The translations under genes were made by a program, and so were the position numbers. From NCBI RefSeq assembly GCF_034190915.1, contig NW_026947514.1, positions 2,935,701-2,999,700 of the forward strand: a DNA stretch of 64,000 nucleotides. Direction: 5' to 3'. A model generated the notes under the pieces. That model searched no databases and was not told the origin of the DNA. It saw nothing but the letters and a program-made list of their open reading frames with translations. Shown in pieces: positions 8,571 to 20,490 of this stretch (the first letter of the stretch is position 1; every line of letters begins with the position of its first letter). Source of the stretch: Cavia porcellus (taxonomy: Eukaryota; Chordata; Mammalia; Rodentia; Caviidae).

Positions 8571-11500
8571 GGAGATTTTATGATCAAAAAGTGAAACAAA
8601 CACCAAGCAGTCTCAATGCCTGTCCTTCCATGAGTGAGATTCTGCTCACTTTCTCTGGTACAGACCAAAAGCTGGCTCAGAACGCAGCCAGCTGAACAGA
8701 GAAGAAACAGACACACAAAGACAAATGCGGCCCCATCCATGACGCAGTGGCCCTCTGGGATCTCCGGGATGCCCTCTTCTTGGTACCTAGCATGCTGGTT
8801 CCACCGCCCTCTTGAGAAGAAGCGGCCTCAGACAGGAGGGTAACTGCCTTTAAGTGCAAACAAGACTAACAAGAAAACAAAATTTCCTTCTAGAGGTTTA
8901 GGGAAACAGTTGGAAATAAACAGGCCAGAAAGCAAAGATGATGACAAGATAAGGAAAGGAAGGCCCTTTACCAACACTGTCGCCAGGGTGGGAGAGGCCT
9001 GCGGAGCCCCTGACCTGGCCGCCAGCTCCCCGGGCACTCGTGGTCCCTGTGAAGGTGAACCTGGCTGCCCTGGAGACATCTGCTCTACTCCTGAGCAGAT
9101 CCACTCTGATTGCCGAGCTTCTCAGTCCCCACTCACAGGATTCACACGGGGGGAGCCTGGGCCTCATTAAGCAGAAAGGGTGCGTAGAGTCTGGAGCCTC
9201 AGGGACATCGCGCTGGTTGATGCTGTTGGTTCTCAGTGGGGCAGAAATTCCAGGACCTCCCACAGCAGGCCAGTGCCTGTGTGCATCCTGGGCCCTGCCT
9301 TCTGGAAGCCACAGCTTGTAGGAGAAGACAGAGAGGCTTAGGGGGCCGCTGGCTTTCTCTTTGGTGCAGCCTCTCATCTTTAGTGGCTCTTCCTCACTGG
9401 ATTTGGACTTTCTCTTGACTTTCATTGCCCTTGATTTGATGAGGGTGACACGGTGCCAGCATCAAAGTATGAGCACCTTGAGAACAGGGCAAGGTTTCAG
9501 GTGCAGAGCCCACCTCATTGGACACCAGTCCTGCATCCCGCAGGAACCATGGGGTGGCTGCCTCTCACTCCAGCACGGGACAGTGCCCTGCCAGGACCTC
9601 CCAAGGGCTCTGGAAAGCAAAGCAAGCTGGTTTCTCCCCCTCCTCTTCTCTTGCCTCCTTAGGGATTGTGGCTGTGGATTTTATGGCTGTGCCAAGAACG
9701 GCCTTGGGAGGCTGTCGGAGACCCTGGTGCCTTGGCCAGCTCCACACGCCAAGCCCCTGTCCCCTCATGGCTTTCACCTGACTGGCCAGGACTTCTGATC
9801 CCGGTGGTGTGCGATGCTGGAGACAACCTGTGTTCACAAAGTGGGGGGTTGACGAGGACCCTCCTTGTGCTCTCTGACCACTTGTGGTACCAAAGCCACC
9901 CCGGGGCTCCCCCGCTGGGTCCCCAACTGACAAAGCATTTTGCAAATAACTGTGGTTGATTCTGTTCAATCAAGACCCAGGCAAACAAGCTGACCACAAG
10001 CATAGAAGAGCCCAGCTATTGGGCCAGTAGGAAGATCCACGTTGGGGCCCTGTGTTATGAGCTCCTGTCCCGCCCCACGGTCCAGAGAAGTGGGGAGCCC
10101 TGCCCAGCTCTGTGACCCCCCAGCACAGTGCTGGATTCATTACACCGAAGCCTGAAAGGAACCGCAAACTGGGATACATATTTAAGGAAATATGCACACA
10201 ACAGGATTTATTTTTCTTATCTGACTTTTTTTCCTGGTGCAATCTGAGCACTGTTGACTACTTGGCAGCTGCCTTTCCATACTTGAGTTGTTTGTCATTT
10301 CTGGGGCTGCTGATGCTGTTCTGATTTCCCTTTTGGGAGGAATTTACAGGCACATGTTGACCCAGCTGAATGGGAACAGGGAGCAACAGGGATTTTATGA
10401 ACAGAGACCATCACACACTGGACAGCATGAATTCCTTCTTTCACTTGACCGTGCTGTTCATGCGAGCTGCTCACCGCACCGCTGGCCATTTAACCTGCTG
10501 CAGCTCATTTCAAAAAGCCCAGGCTGGCCCTGAAATAAACGTTCCCTTTCAGAACTCTCTGAGAGTCGTAGTCAGTGCCCTGCGCTTCATTGTTGGCGCA
10601 TCAGGGAAGTTGTCTCTCGGTAGCAACAGTTGCTAAGTGAGGTGCGACAGCCTTCAGAACCCACAGAGAGGGTGGGAAGGTGGATCGGCAAGCGGGCCAG
10701 GTGGGGACAGATGGGACTGACTCGGGGCCTCGTGGGGAGGAAGTGAGGCTGCGTCCCCACTGTGACCCTGTGCACACCTGCTCGGAGTGTCCAGTGCTCT
10801 CTGACCATCTATCTCTCAGTGTCATCCTGTGTCTCATCCCCATGGATCATTTGTGGGGTGATGTACCACATTTTCTGATGCTTGAACCCACCAGGAGCTG
10901 CAATCCAGGAGCTCAGAGCCCTGAGGAGAGGCAGACATCAAGGACAATGGACCACAGACCCACCCTGTGGCTAGTGCCTTCATGGTCACATTGGATGCTG
11001 CAGGCGCCTTGCCTGTGTCCCCCTGGTGCACCCCACAGGTCACCTGCAGTCTGGGTGCCAGCTGCTGTGTGCAGCGATGGCATCTGAATCTTTCTGCCTG
11101 ATGGCTCTTTCTGGCCACAGGGGTTAATGTCCTGACAGGAACGTCACCCCCACCCTCAAGGACTGGGAGGCAATGGCACAATTCTGAGCCAACTTCCAGA
11201 CGGTCTTGGAAAATAGTCCCATGGCCCATGGTAGCGGCTGCTCAAGAACGAATCCTTGCTCGCCTTCCTTCCCTTCCCATCTTGCTTTTTCACTTCCTCA
11301 AGAGACTCCTGGGACCACTACCTGCTCACCCCTTTTGGCACACTTGCTGGTGAGCATGTGGGAGCAGTTCTGAGCACCTAGAGAGTCAGCCCCCTTCTCC
11401 AGGAGAGGAGGTGCAGCAATGGTGCAGAAGAGCACACGTGAGTTTGTTCTCAGGCAGGTGATTTCTCCAGGCCAAGCGATGCCCTACTGGAGTTGTGGAG

Positions 11501-11785
11501 TGGAGAGGGTGTGGTTTTCAGGGACAGCTGGGGACACTGGCAGAGGGATCCTGAACAACAGACTGGAGCAGACTGGGGACTTGAGACTTGAGAGAGATTC
11601 TGGTGGCAGCAGCTCTGGTGGAGCCCTGATGGCCACAGAGGCAGAGATGGGCAAACAAGTGTGTCATGCACACAAAAGAGAACAGTGCTGGGCTTCAGGC
11701 TGGAGGTGACCGGATGATCGCCACTGCACGGATAGATCTGGGGTGCCTTGCACAGAGAGGAGAACCATGGCCAAAGAGCACATCC
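8571..11785. other. Unique GC-moderate sequence, no gene supported
   Basis: Many overlapping open frames on both strands (up to 175 codons at 8898-9425 minus, 145 at 9361-9798 plus) reflect GC content, not genes. They overlap each other, lack recognisable domains and have no consistent splice context. A perfect 7-bp inverted repeat TAGCAAC-A-GTTGCTA lies at 10620-10634. Confidence 0.4.
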
Positions 11786-11789
11786 TGTG

Positions 11790-11955
11790 AGAGTGCTCTT
11801 ATATGAGGTTCCGGAGCAAGACGTCATCATAGACTTTCCATTTATGAAGATGAGTTCCGTGGGTGGTGGTAGTGCGGGTTGCCGCCGATGTGGATGTGCT
11901 CAGGACTGCTGAACAGCGCACATAAAATTGTTAAAACAGTAAAGTCATGTGTCTG
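11790..11955 (+). mobile_element. Ancient L1 3'-end fragment
   Basis: The block 11862-11945 (gtggtggtagtgcgggttgc, then gctgaacagcgcacataaaa, then ttgttaaaacagtaaag) follows the 3' end of L1M elements, which carry a 'gtggtgatggttgcacaac...actgaattgtacacttaaaa' block just before the tail. Diverged, no ORF. Confidence 0.55.
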
Positions 11956-12065
11956 TTGTACAGGTTGACTTGAGAAAGAGTGTGACAGACTTTCTGACTG
12001 AACAGGAGAGGGAGGACAGGCTGCTGGTTTTGGATGGCAGCTGTAGGCTCCAGCCACTCTCTCTG

Positions 12066-12445
12066 TGCGTGGCAGGTATCTTAGTTAAAGGAGGAAAGGT
12101 TTATTTGTTTGCAGTTTGTAGAGATTTCAGTCCCTAATCAGCTGGCTCCACAGCAGGGTGATGTGGCGGAGTGCCATTCAGAGGAGAAACAATTCACGAT
12201 AGGCAGAAAGTAGCCAAGCAAGCAAGGGGCAAGGCAGGCTTCTTTCTGCCCCGCCTACTATATCCAGGCTCCTGGGATTAGGGAGCTGCCAAACCCATCA
12301 GGAGATTAATTTAGTCATCACCAGGCTCAATCATACCACCCTTAAACCATGTATTACTCTACGAACCAGTCTCACCCTAGATCCAGCCACCTCTGTAAGA
12401 CCCCACCCATGACTGCGTGAGGCTTTGGGGGACATCCAGACACAG
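12066..12445 (-). mobile_element. LTR-like retroelement, antisense
   Basis: The + strand begins with a block ending 'gaggaaaggtttatttgttt' and 'tttcagtccctaatcagctggctcc' and ends 'ggctttgggggacatccaga'. These are the antisense landmarks of a mammalian MaLR/ERVL-like LTR, whose 3' end carries the 'aataaacctttcct' signal. No internal coding region accompanies it, so it is probably a solo LTR. Subfamily not determined. Confidence 0.5.
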
Positions 12446-12449
12446 CGCT

Positions 12450-12945
12450 CACAGTGGGTCCCGGTGTGCGCCTTCCCCGCTGTATGCTAATGAGCCCCTT
12501 GGACAGCCACAGCCCCTGACCTGCACAACAGGCAGGCCGCTGCCAGTGACGACAGTCTCATCGCAGGGACACAGGCTCAGGCCCCGCAGGCCCGCTGATC
12601 TCCTGCTGCCATGCTGGTGGGGGTGAGGGCCAGATACTTAGAGCAATACTGTAAACTGAAAGGGAAACAGTAAAAAAAATATGAAAGAAAAAAGACTGGA
12701 TTGTCGACCAGTGTGGTTGCAGTTCCTCTTTCTCCTCCAGGTTGTGCTGACCTTTGAGTCTCATTTCCGCGGGGCCCTTGGTGCCCCCGAGATGGACTTA
12801 TAGTAAGACGGTGAGCACTATGGCCAATATTTTACAACTTGTTCTGAACTTTCTCCCGTTCCCTCTGCCGAAATGCATAACTTTCAGGAAATCTGTGTTG
12901 AAAGACTGCAGCGGGAGAACTTTCATCGTGGGGCCAAGAACCTCC
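12450..12945. other. Unique sequence
   Basis: No repeat hallmark or domain-bearing ORF. A purine-rich run sits at 12670-12690. Nothing functional is visible. Confidence 0.35.
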
Positions 12946-12950
12946 TGCAG

Positions 12951-13113
12951 CCTTTTTTTTTTGTAAATTAAGTTTTATTGGAACATAGCCAAGTGTGTTC
13001 ATTTGCATATTGTCCGTGGCTGTCTCAGCAGAGCTCTGTCGTTGCAACAGAGACCACGTGACCTGCAAAAGCAAAAATATTTACTGTCTGACCTGTTGTA
13101 GAAAGTGAAGCCA
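12951..13113 (-). mobile_element. hAT-type non-autonomous DNA transposon remnant (MER-type)
   Basis: TTTTGTAAATTAAGTTTTATTGGAACATAGCC, 'gttgcaacagagaccacgtg', 'aaaaatatttactgtctgac' and 'gtagaaagtgaagccagt' reproduce, in antisense order, the common mammalian hAT-Charlie-like MER element with 'ggccagatagtaaatatttt' and 'ccaataaaactttatttaca'. It is non-coding. The terminal inverted repeats are only partly preserved. The exact MER name is not assigned. Confidence 0.75.
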
Positions 13114-13114
13114 G

Positions 13115-14690
13115 TATCCTGCAGAAGTGCTTAGTTCTTCGAGAACTGGAGCACGTAATCATGTGTTTTTTTCTCTATCACATTAAAAGAAGAAAAACTT
13201 ACTATGAAGCAACCTGTGACAGTCATAAAGTAACCCCTGGAACACTGTCTCAGAGTTAATGCTGGTATTTTAAAGGGTTCCTATCAGCAGATTAATGGAA
13301 CCTAGGAGAGAATCTAAAACCCAGACAATAAAATATCCCATCAAACTCTTCTGACTCAGCAGCTAGGACATAGGCCAGCGTGTGAGGCAATCAGACCGGA
13401 AGACACTGGGCTATTCCAGATGACCCTTAAACCTGTGTATGTGCGTGTGTGGGAGGAGGGAACTTTTTATTTGGAAATTCTTCCTACATTCAGATGAATA
13501 GGCCTAATAGTCTACATATTCTGCATTGTTCCTGTTTAATTCTACCCAAGATGACATCTTAAACCTCGAGTGTCCCAGGAACAAAGTCACATGTGTCCAA
13601 AAAAGTCCCCACTGGCACCCGTTGCCTAGAAGAAGTGGGTGCTCTGTGCGCCAGCCTCTCCTGTCTGGTGCTGGGTAGTGTTCCGCAGCCTCCCTGGCCT
13701 TGACTGGTTAGATGCCCCTAGCAGAACCCTCCCCCGTCACCTTCCGCAGCTCTGATAACACACGCTGGCTGTACACACTGTGCCACGTCCCTCAGGAGGA
13801 CGCTTCTCTCAGGGAAGGACCTCAGCGTTAGTCCAGGAAGGCTCCGGGCTGCTGCATGTGACGCTGAGGTCTGACGCAACGCTGAGGAGCCAGGACCTGA
13901 CCGAATTCCTGGCCTGGCTCCCACACATGAGAGTAGCGGCATCTTGCAGGTAGCTCTTATCAGGGTCTTTCTGCAGCTCCTTCCTGTCACCTTCCCATTG
14001 AAAACCCTCTGGAGGAGCCACCTGGGATGGGGGGGTAGAGCGGAGAGAAGGAGACTAAAAACAATCAGGATTTGGAACGAGTTTGTACTAAGGCTGCCAA
14101 ATGAAGGTAATCGTTATGGACCACAAACATGTCCTAATCAAATGATACAAGATGGTTGTTAACCCACGGAAAGTGCAGGCATGCTTCCAGCTGAAAGGGT
14201 TATGAGCGGCTTCGATGATGAAAAAGCCCAACAAACGCTTGCATATGTAAAAAAACAGACACCTTAACCGTTAAGAGGAAGAGGTTAAATCCAGTGAAAT
14301 TAAAAAGTTAATAAACTTGGGGGTAAAATATTTGACAAGCTAGACGACTCCCGCAAGGCTGGATGCCGCAACACTTCAGAGAGAACTGATAATTAGACGA
14401 CTTTCAGAAACTTTATTTCTCTCCACGTGTACCGTTTTATATAATTTTCTGACATCGAAGCAACAGCTCTTCTCCTTGTTAAAAAAAAAAAAAGAAAAGG
14501 AAAGAAAGAAAAGAAAATCAGTCCCCCTCACAGTCAACAGAATCATGGTTTTGACTAATCTCTATAATCAGAAGCTAATTTGCCTTAAGAATAATAATAG
14601 TAACAATATGCTGTTATGAAAGACTATGCTTTTATCGCTTTATTTGCCTGTGATTATGTAAATTCCAGATACACGGCAGTCAGGGAGCTG
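13115..14690. other. Repeat-poor AT-rich region, candidate conserved non-coding DNA
   Basis: 13120-13560 and 14060-14680 lack transposon hallmarks apart from an A-rich run at 14480-14516. They mix AT-rich text with isolated CpGs, for example 14210-14420. ORFs 13718-13990 and 13809-14021 (minus) overlap in different frames and show no domain. Enhancer function is conjecture. Confidence 0.35.
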
Positions 14691-15695
14691 CAGAAAGCCG
14701 CCCCTCGTGTGCCGGGGGGGCCGTGGGGAGGGTGGCAAGGGGCCTTCTGCAGGGAGCAGAGCCAAATGTCACCCCGGGCGGAGTTTATACTCTACAGATC
14801 TGCTGCAGCACCTGAGAGCTTGAACGCGTGGTGTCGGAGGATGGCAGAGCCCAATCTTCCCTGCCCCCCGCCACTGTCCTCCCCCCTGCCCTGCAGGAGA
14901 GGCCCCAACCTCCCCTGCGATCTCCCAGACTCCAGCCTGTGTAGGCCCCCAGCTGCCCAGCACAGACACCCTGCTTTTGCTCCCCGTCCTGGAATGCCGG
15001 TGCCCTGCTGATGCCTGTGTCCCCCTGGGGGTGGCCCCGGGCTGTCCCATCTCTGCTCTCTCAGGCCACCTATGTGCCTGGCCAGATGCACTGTGGATCT
15101 GCCTTCCTGAGAGCCGTCCAGTGTGTCTCAAAGCCGGGCAAGGCTTGGCCCCTGGTGTCAGTCTGGGGCTTCCTGGCAAAGCTGTCATGTGGTCGGCTGG
15201 CTTCCTTTGTGGACTGGCCCCACTGTGGACTTCCTCCCGAGCTCCTCTGGATGTCATCTCCGCCAGTCATATGTGTTGCTCAGAACTTCTCATTCAGTTT
15301 GCTGTGCGGATTGCGCCGCAGGGGTTGAGTCCCAGGCTTGCATAGATGGCTGGCTTCAGACCTCAGCTCGGTAGGTGATCGTTCAGCATCTCTCAGTGTC
15401 CTTGTGTGACAGGGAGTACTCACCATGCTCTGTGACAGGGTGGCGTGCAGAGGTCTCAGGAAACGTCAGCTGAGGTCAGCTGCTCCAGGGCCCTCACTAC
15501 TGGGGGCTCTGGGCCTTGTTAGAATTCTGGTCTCATGCATCGAACTGGCACACTGCTCTGACTCAGTGACCAAGCACGGACCCCATCCACCCGCTGCACC
15601 GCGGGGTCTCCCCCACAGTGGCCGGAAGCTCAAGTGGAAACAGATGTGCGTTTCCCAGGGCTTTGCATGAAGTTGTTGGAAAAGGAAGTTCGTGC
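14690..15695. other. GC-rich unique sequence, no gene supported
   Basis: GC rises sharply after about 14690. Open frames of 131, 162, 122 and 105 codons overlap on both strands, a signature of compositional ORFs. No promoter, splice pattern or protein motif supports any of them. Confidence 0.4.
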
Positions 15696-15699
15696 GATG

Positions 15700-15800
15700 T
15701 TAGTGTCAGGTTATGAATGAGGAAACTGAGGCACGGAGCAGTTGAAGGATCGCTCAGTGTTACACAACTGTGAACGAGGAGGACCAGAACCTGGGCGGTC
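15700..15800 (+). mobile_element. MIR SINE core
   Basis: GAATGAGGAAACTGAGGCAC, then gagcagttgaaggatcgctc, then 'gttacacaactgtgaacgag', then 'ccagaacctgggcggtc' is the sense MIR order (gatgaggaaactgaggc, taagtaacttgcccaagg, cacacagctagtaag, gaacccaggc). Confidence 0.75.
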
Positions 15801-16071
15801 ACCAGGCTGGCAGGCTGGAAGCCTCTCCCTCCCGCCGCTGTCGGGCCTGCAGGGGATGCTGTCAAGCTGATGGGGAGAAGCAGGGAGCCTGCTGGACCCC
15901 CTTCTGCTCAGTGACAGATGCTGGGGTCAGCCCAGAGCAGTCAGGGAGGGAGGGGGCACTACAGATTGCACCCACGGCCGGACACCCCAGTGCAGCTCCC
16001 CGTCCTCCTCAGCCTGATTTTAAGTTTCTTAAGCCTCTTAACCTTTTACCATCTGTAACCTTTTAAAATCT

Positions 16072-16209
16072 GCTGGCACGCACCTGTAATCCCAGCATTC
16101 GAGAGGCTGAGGCAGGAAGTCTTGCTTTGAGTTTGAGGCCAGCCTGGACTACTTAGTGAGTTCAGGGCCAGCTTGAACTACATAGCAAGACCCTATCTCA
16201 AAAAAAAAT
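16072..16209 (+). mobile_element. B1 SINE (7SL-derived)
   Basis: TGGCACGCACCTGTAATCCC, 'gaggctgaggcagga', 'gtttgaggccagcctggact', 'catagcaagaccctatctca' and an A tail (16200-16208). The 'ccagcctggact / ccagcttgaact' doublet is the short internal duplication typical of rodent B1. Well preserved, so fairly young. Confidence 0.95.
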
Positions 16210-18188
16210 TTGTTTTTTTGTGATGTTTTTCCCTTTCACTTTAGTAACACATTTACCCTGCCTAGGGGGTTCTTTAAGGCCATCTTAATAAACAAACGAA
16301 CAACACATAAACAAGTCCCTGACCTATTCTTTCTTCACTCTTGGGCTATTCCCACTGGTCTCTGTGGAGCTGAAGGACAGAGCAGGAAGGGGCCCAACAG
16401 GTGACCACCCCCAGTCTGCCCTGAGCTCGGGTGTGGGGGACGTGGAGGCCTGGTTTCAGTGCAGAGCCCAGCCAGCGAACTCCCAGCTTAGGGCTAGAAA
16501 ACACTTCGTGGAGGCGCATGGTTGCTGAAAAATGACATTTCACCAAAGGGAGCTTGGGTTCTGCAGATGATTTTCTCTGCTAGGTCTGAAAACCACATTT
16601 TCCCAAACCAAATTACCAAAAAGATAAACCAAAGAAGCCCCGCTTTTGTTGAAAGCTTGCCTTTAAAGTATAATGTTGAAGTTTTAGAGGATTTGAAAAC
16701 TTTCTAATTACAAAAAAAAGCATAGGGACAGAAGGAAAAATATTTATAAAAACAAACCAAAACAAAAACAAAACAAAAACTGGCCAAAGAAACCAAGCCA
16801 TCACATCACCTCCCCAAAACGGAAGGTTACTCCGGGCCAGTCGGTATCTTGGTGGACTTTATTTTCTGGGAAGGGTTCGGAGCTAATTGATTTTGAGATG
16901 GTTCATTTCAGCTCTGCCCGGTTGTCCGAGAGATTCCTCCAAAAGCGGCCACCGCATCCCAAGTGGTCCAAAAGCGTTGCCTGGTGATTCCTGCTGATGC
17001 ATGATGGGAGACTCTGGCCAAGACGGTGGCAGAACCCGCAGGGAGGGCTGGGCTCCGAAGTTCTCTCCCGCACACGCGGTGAGGCATTCGGGGACACGGC
17101 AGAGCAGCGAGAGCGCTGGTGATTACTCATCCCGGCGCTCTGGCTGCTCTGCAATTATGAGGAATGTTCTGGGGCTGCTGCTGCTCGGGGAGAAGCCTGG
17201 AGCTCGAGCAACAAGATGATCAGGCACCATTGGATTAGCGGAGAGGAAGTGGCAGCCTCGGCCTCCGCCGTCCCTGTGTCACTACACTCAACCCTGTCGT
17301 GCCTTTTCTCTTTGTCTTTTATTCCTCTCAGTAAATCATTTTTAAGCAGCCCCAAAACATCAAGAAGACAGTTACAAAGTGAAACTGTGTGAGGAGAATG
17401 TACCCACCGTCAGTGCCATCTGGAACACATTTAATTGGATTAGCTCCATCCAAACACTGCTGGGGGAACGGTTACCTTACCCGGGACTCACAGCCAGCAA
17501 TTACAGTGTGTGTGCGCGTGTGCATGTGTGTGTGCGCGTGCGTGTGTGTGCACGGTATCTGCCCTCCATGCCTCTTTGGTGGCAGTGGAGAACATGGGTA
17601 GAGAAAGTTTTCCACTAGGGGTGAGTGAGGGTCTACACAGGGTGGCACAAAGTAACTCTTCTACTGGACCCTGAAGGTGGTCCAGGGCCCCTGGGGGCAT
17701 CGGGCCGCATGTGCAGGACAGGGCCTAGAGTGACGAGGGACCCAGGGGGTAGGGTCAGGGTATGAGGGGCACCTGCCCAGGTGGGTCTGCTCACTGACCT
17801 CTGAGTCTGGAAGTGGCCACTGCCCGCGGGGAGGGGTCGCCAGGAGGCTGATGGTGACGCTGAGGGAGGCCGAGGGCCCCCACTTGCCCAGTGCTGCTGC
17901 AGTGCACATGTGTGGGCTGGGTGGCGCCTCCAGGCGGCGTGTTCTGGGAGGGTTTCAGAGGTGGGACTGCACACTGCCACCTGCCTTCCCCCATCTCGGT
18001 TCTGTCCAGTGCACACGTCAAGGTCTTTGTGCAGACCTTGGGCTGGAGTTGGTAGAGAGTGAGACGGAGCCAGGCCTGCACACGCATCCTGAAGGCCGGG
18101 GATGCAGAAGGAGCTGTCAGCCTGGGGTCATAGTGCTTTGATGAACCCGCCTTTCCACTGATGACACCCGGCTGCAGTGGTCACCATG
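16210..18188. other. Unique sequence with a CpG-enriched, possibly regulatory core
   Basis: 16520-17480 lacks transposon signatures except A-rich text near 16735-16785. 16930-17240 contains roughly 18 CpGs in 310 bp beside AT-rich blocks with ctaattgatt (about 16883) and tttaattggatt (17430-17441). A (TG)n/(GC)-rich microsatellite lies at 17504-17552. The ORFs at 17633-18141 overlap on both strands and are not credible genes. Confidence 0.35.
17504..17552. repeat. (TG)n/(GTGC) microsatellite
   Basis: Alternating purine-pyrimidine run of TG, CG and TGTG units. It could adopt Z-DNA in principle. No flanking SINE is recognised. Confidence 0.9.
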
Positions 18189-18189
18189 C

Positions 18190-18221
<32 letters not shown>

Positions 18222-20255
18222 TTAAGAAAAAATAAAATTCCTAACTAGGGGGCAACCATGGTATATACATTGCGTATTGTTATCTTCAAGTCAGTTGCTC
18301 AGGATGAGACATCTACATTTAATCATCCAAACAGTACCAGCCAAACCTTTCTCTTCAATGAGCTTGGAGAAATCAGTGGGATAACTATCTTAACTATCTT
18401 TTATATAGTTTCTTTCAACTTTTTATGCTAGAGAAATGATATGATGTTTACACGTGTGTGTCTGATGTATTTCATTTATGAGTGTGGTCTCAAGATGCAT
18501 CCATTTACCTATAAAAGTCTCCAGTTTATCCTTCTTTATGGCTGAGTAATATCCCACTGTATAAAAATATCACATCTTTTTATCCATTCCTCATTTGATG
18601 GGCATTTAGGTCATTTCCAGGATCTATAGCTGTTACAGATTGTGCTGCTATAAACATGGGTGCACATATATCACTGAGATATGATGTGTTTTTAATTCTT
18701 CTGGGAAGACATTCAGAAGGGGAATAACTGAGTCAAATGAGACCTCCAATCCTAGTTTTTTGAGGACTCTCCACTTTGATTTTCATAGTGGCTGCACCAG
18801 TCCACACTCCCACCCACAGTGGGGAAGGGCTCCTTTTTCTCTACGGCCCGCCCAGCATGTGTTATTGGTTGGTTTCTTGATGGCAGCCATTCTTTCTGGG
18901 GTGAGGTGGAATCTCAGTGTTGTTTTAATTTGCATCACTTGAATGACTAGTGATGCTGAACATTCTTTATATGGTTACTTGTTATTTGTGTTTCTTCATC
19001 TAAGAAGTGTGTGTTCATCTCAGATGCCCATTTTTGAATTGGGTCTTTACATCTTGAAGGATTGATTTGTTTGAGTTCTTTCTCTGTTCTCGATAGTAAT
19101 CCTTTGTCTGAGGAACAACTGGCAAACATTTTCTCCCATGTTGTGGGCTGTCTCTTTACTCTGTTGGTGGTTTCTCTTGCTGTGAAAAAGCTTTTCAGTA
19201 GGGTGAGATCCCAGTTGCTTATTCTCTGTGATAGTTTCTGTGTAATCGGGGTTTTGTTCATGAAGTCTTTACCTATACCAATGTCTTCACGAGTTTTACA
19301 TACTTTATCTTCCAGCAGATTTGTTGTTTCTGTTCTAATATTAAGATCTTTGATCCATTCTGATTTTAGTTTAGTGCATATGAAAGATATGGGCCTAACT
19401 TTAATCTTCAGCATGCGCAGAGCCAGTTTTTCCAATGCAGCATTTATTACAGAGGCTGTCTTTCTTCCAGTGAATGTGTTTGACACCATTGTCAAAGATA
19501 AGGTAGCTTGGTGTGTCTGGAGTTGTTTCTGCATCTTCTAATCTGTTTCATTGATCTTTGGGTCTGTTTTATTTTTATTTTTATTTTTTGCCAGTCCCAC
19601 ACTGTTTCTATCACAATAGCTTTACAGTATAATTTCAAATCAGGGATTGTGATTTGAAATTATATTGTCTTACCTTTGTTACCCAGGATTGCCTTTGCTA
19701 TTCTAGGTCTCTTCTGGTTCCAGATGAATTTTAGGGTTGTTTTGTATAATTCTGTCAGATATACTATTGGAATTTTGATTGGGATTGCACTGACTCTGTG
19801 TAGTAGTTTTGGAAGTCTGGCCATTTTTACCATATTGGTTCTTTCTACCCAAGAGCATGGGATATCGTTCCATTTTCTAATATCCTCTTCAATTTCCTTT
19901 TTTTTCAGAGTACTGTCATTTTCAATGTAGAGGTCTTTCACATTCTTTGTTAGACTGATTCCTAGATATTTCATCTTTTTGGATGTTATTGTGAAAGGTG
20001 TTGTTTGCCTGATTTCTCTCTCAATGAGTTTATTGAGTTTTGCTTGCTTACTTTCTCTTCGGCTATCATACTGAATTTGTTTATTAAACCTAGCAGTTTT
20101 TAGTGGAATTTTTGGGGTCTTCTAAGTAGAGTATCATGTTATCTGCAAATAAGGATAGTTTAACTTCTTCCTTTTCTAGCTCTGTTACCCTCATTTCTTT
20201 CTCTTGTCTAATTGCTCTGTAGAAAGGCCAGTTTGAATAAGAGTGGAGACAGATT
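18190..20255 (-). mobile_element. LINE-1, 5'-truncated, antisense; 3'UTR and C-terminal ORF2
   Basis: A 27-bp poly(T) (18190-18216) is the antisense tail. It is followed by a short 3'UTR and then the C-terminal half of ORF2. Minus-strand open segments at 18947-19534 and 19660-19974 translate to typical L1 ORF2p C-terminal sequence: a segment with WIKDLNIRTETTNLLEDKV, IGIGKDFMNKTPITQK, RQPTTWEKMFA and SSDKGLLSR, and one with [14 protein letters not shown] and [16 protein letters not shown]. The frame is broken, and endonuclease and reverse-transcriptase N-terminal parts are absent, so it cannot be autonomous. The long open segments make it the youngest L1 in the window. The 5' truncation point is near 20255. 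Confidence 0.95.
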
Positions 20256-20264
20256 CACCATGCT

Positions 20265-20490
20265 TTCATCACGCCTGGGAAAGGTGCTCAGAAGAAGACA
20301 TCTGGAAAGTGGCCAGAACATGGGACAAGTGTGTTCGAGGCGATGGGGAGGATTTTGAAGGGATTAATGCCAATTTGTCATTAATTGTAATAAACTTCCC
20401 TGAAACATTCACTGTACTTTCTGATCACATCTCATTGTTCTTGATTATTTTAACTTTTCAGTACTTATTCTTTTGTACATCGATAGGTAC
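20265..20490 (+). pseudogene. Mariner-like transposase C-terminal remnant
   Basis: The + strand frame at 20270-20345 reads with WDKCVRGDGEDFEG, the pattern 'W..C(V/I)...G.YFEG' that closes many mariner-family transposases. It is followed by an AT-rich end including 'tttctgatcacatct', which resembles the element's terminal repeat. The frame stays open to 20578 only because it is AT-rich. The upstream transposase (DNA-binding and DDD catalytic parts) is missing. A second copy of this motif lies at 26930-27100. Confidence 0.5.

Noticed and set aside
19062..19541. 159-codon plus-strand frame rich in hydrophobic residues
   Set aside because: It is the antisense of the L1 ORF2 C-terminus. The minus-strand reading carries the recognisable L1 motifs.
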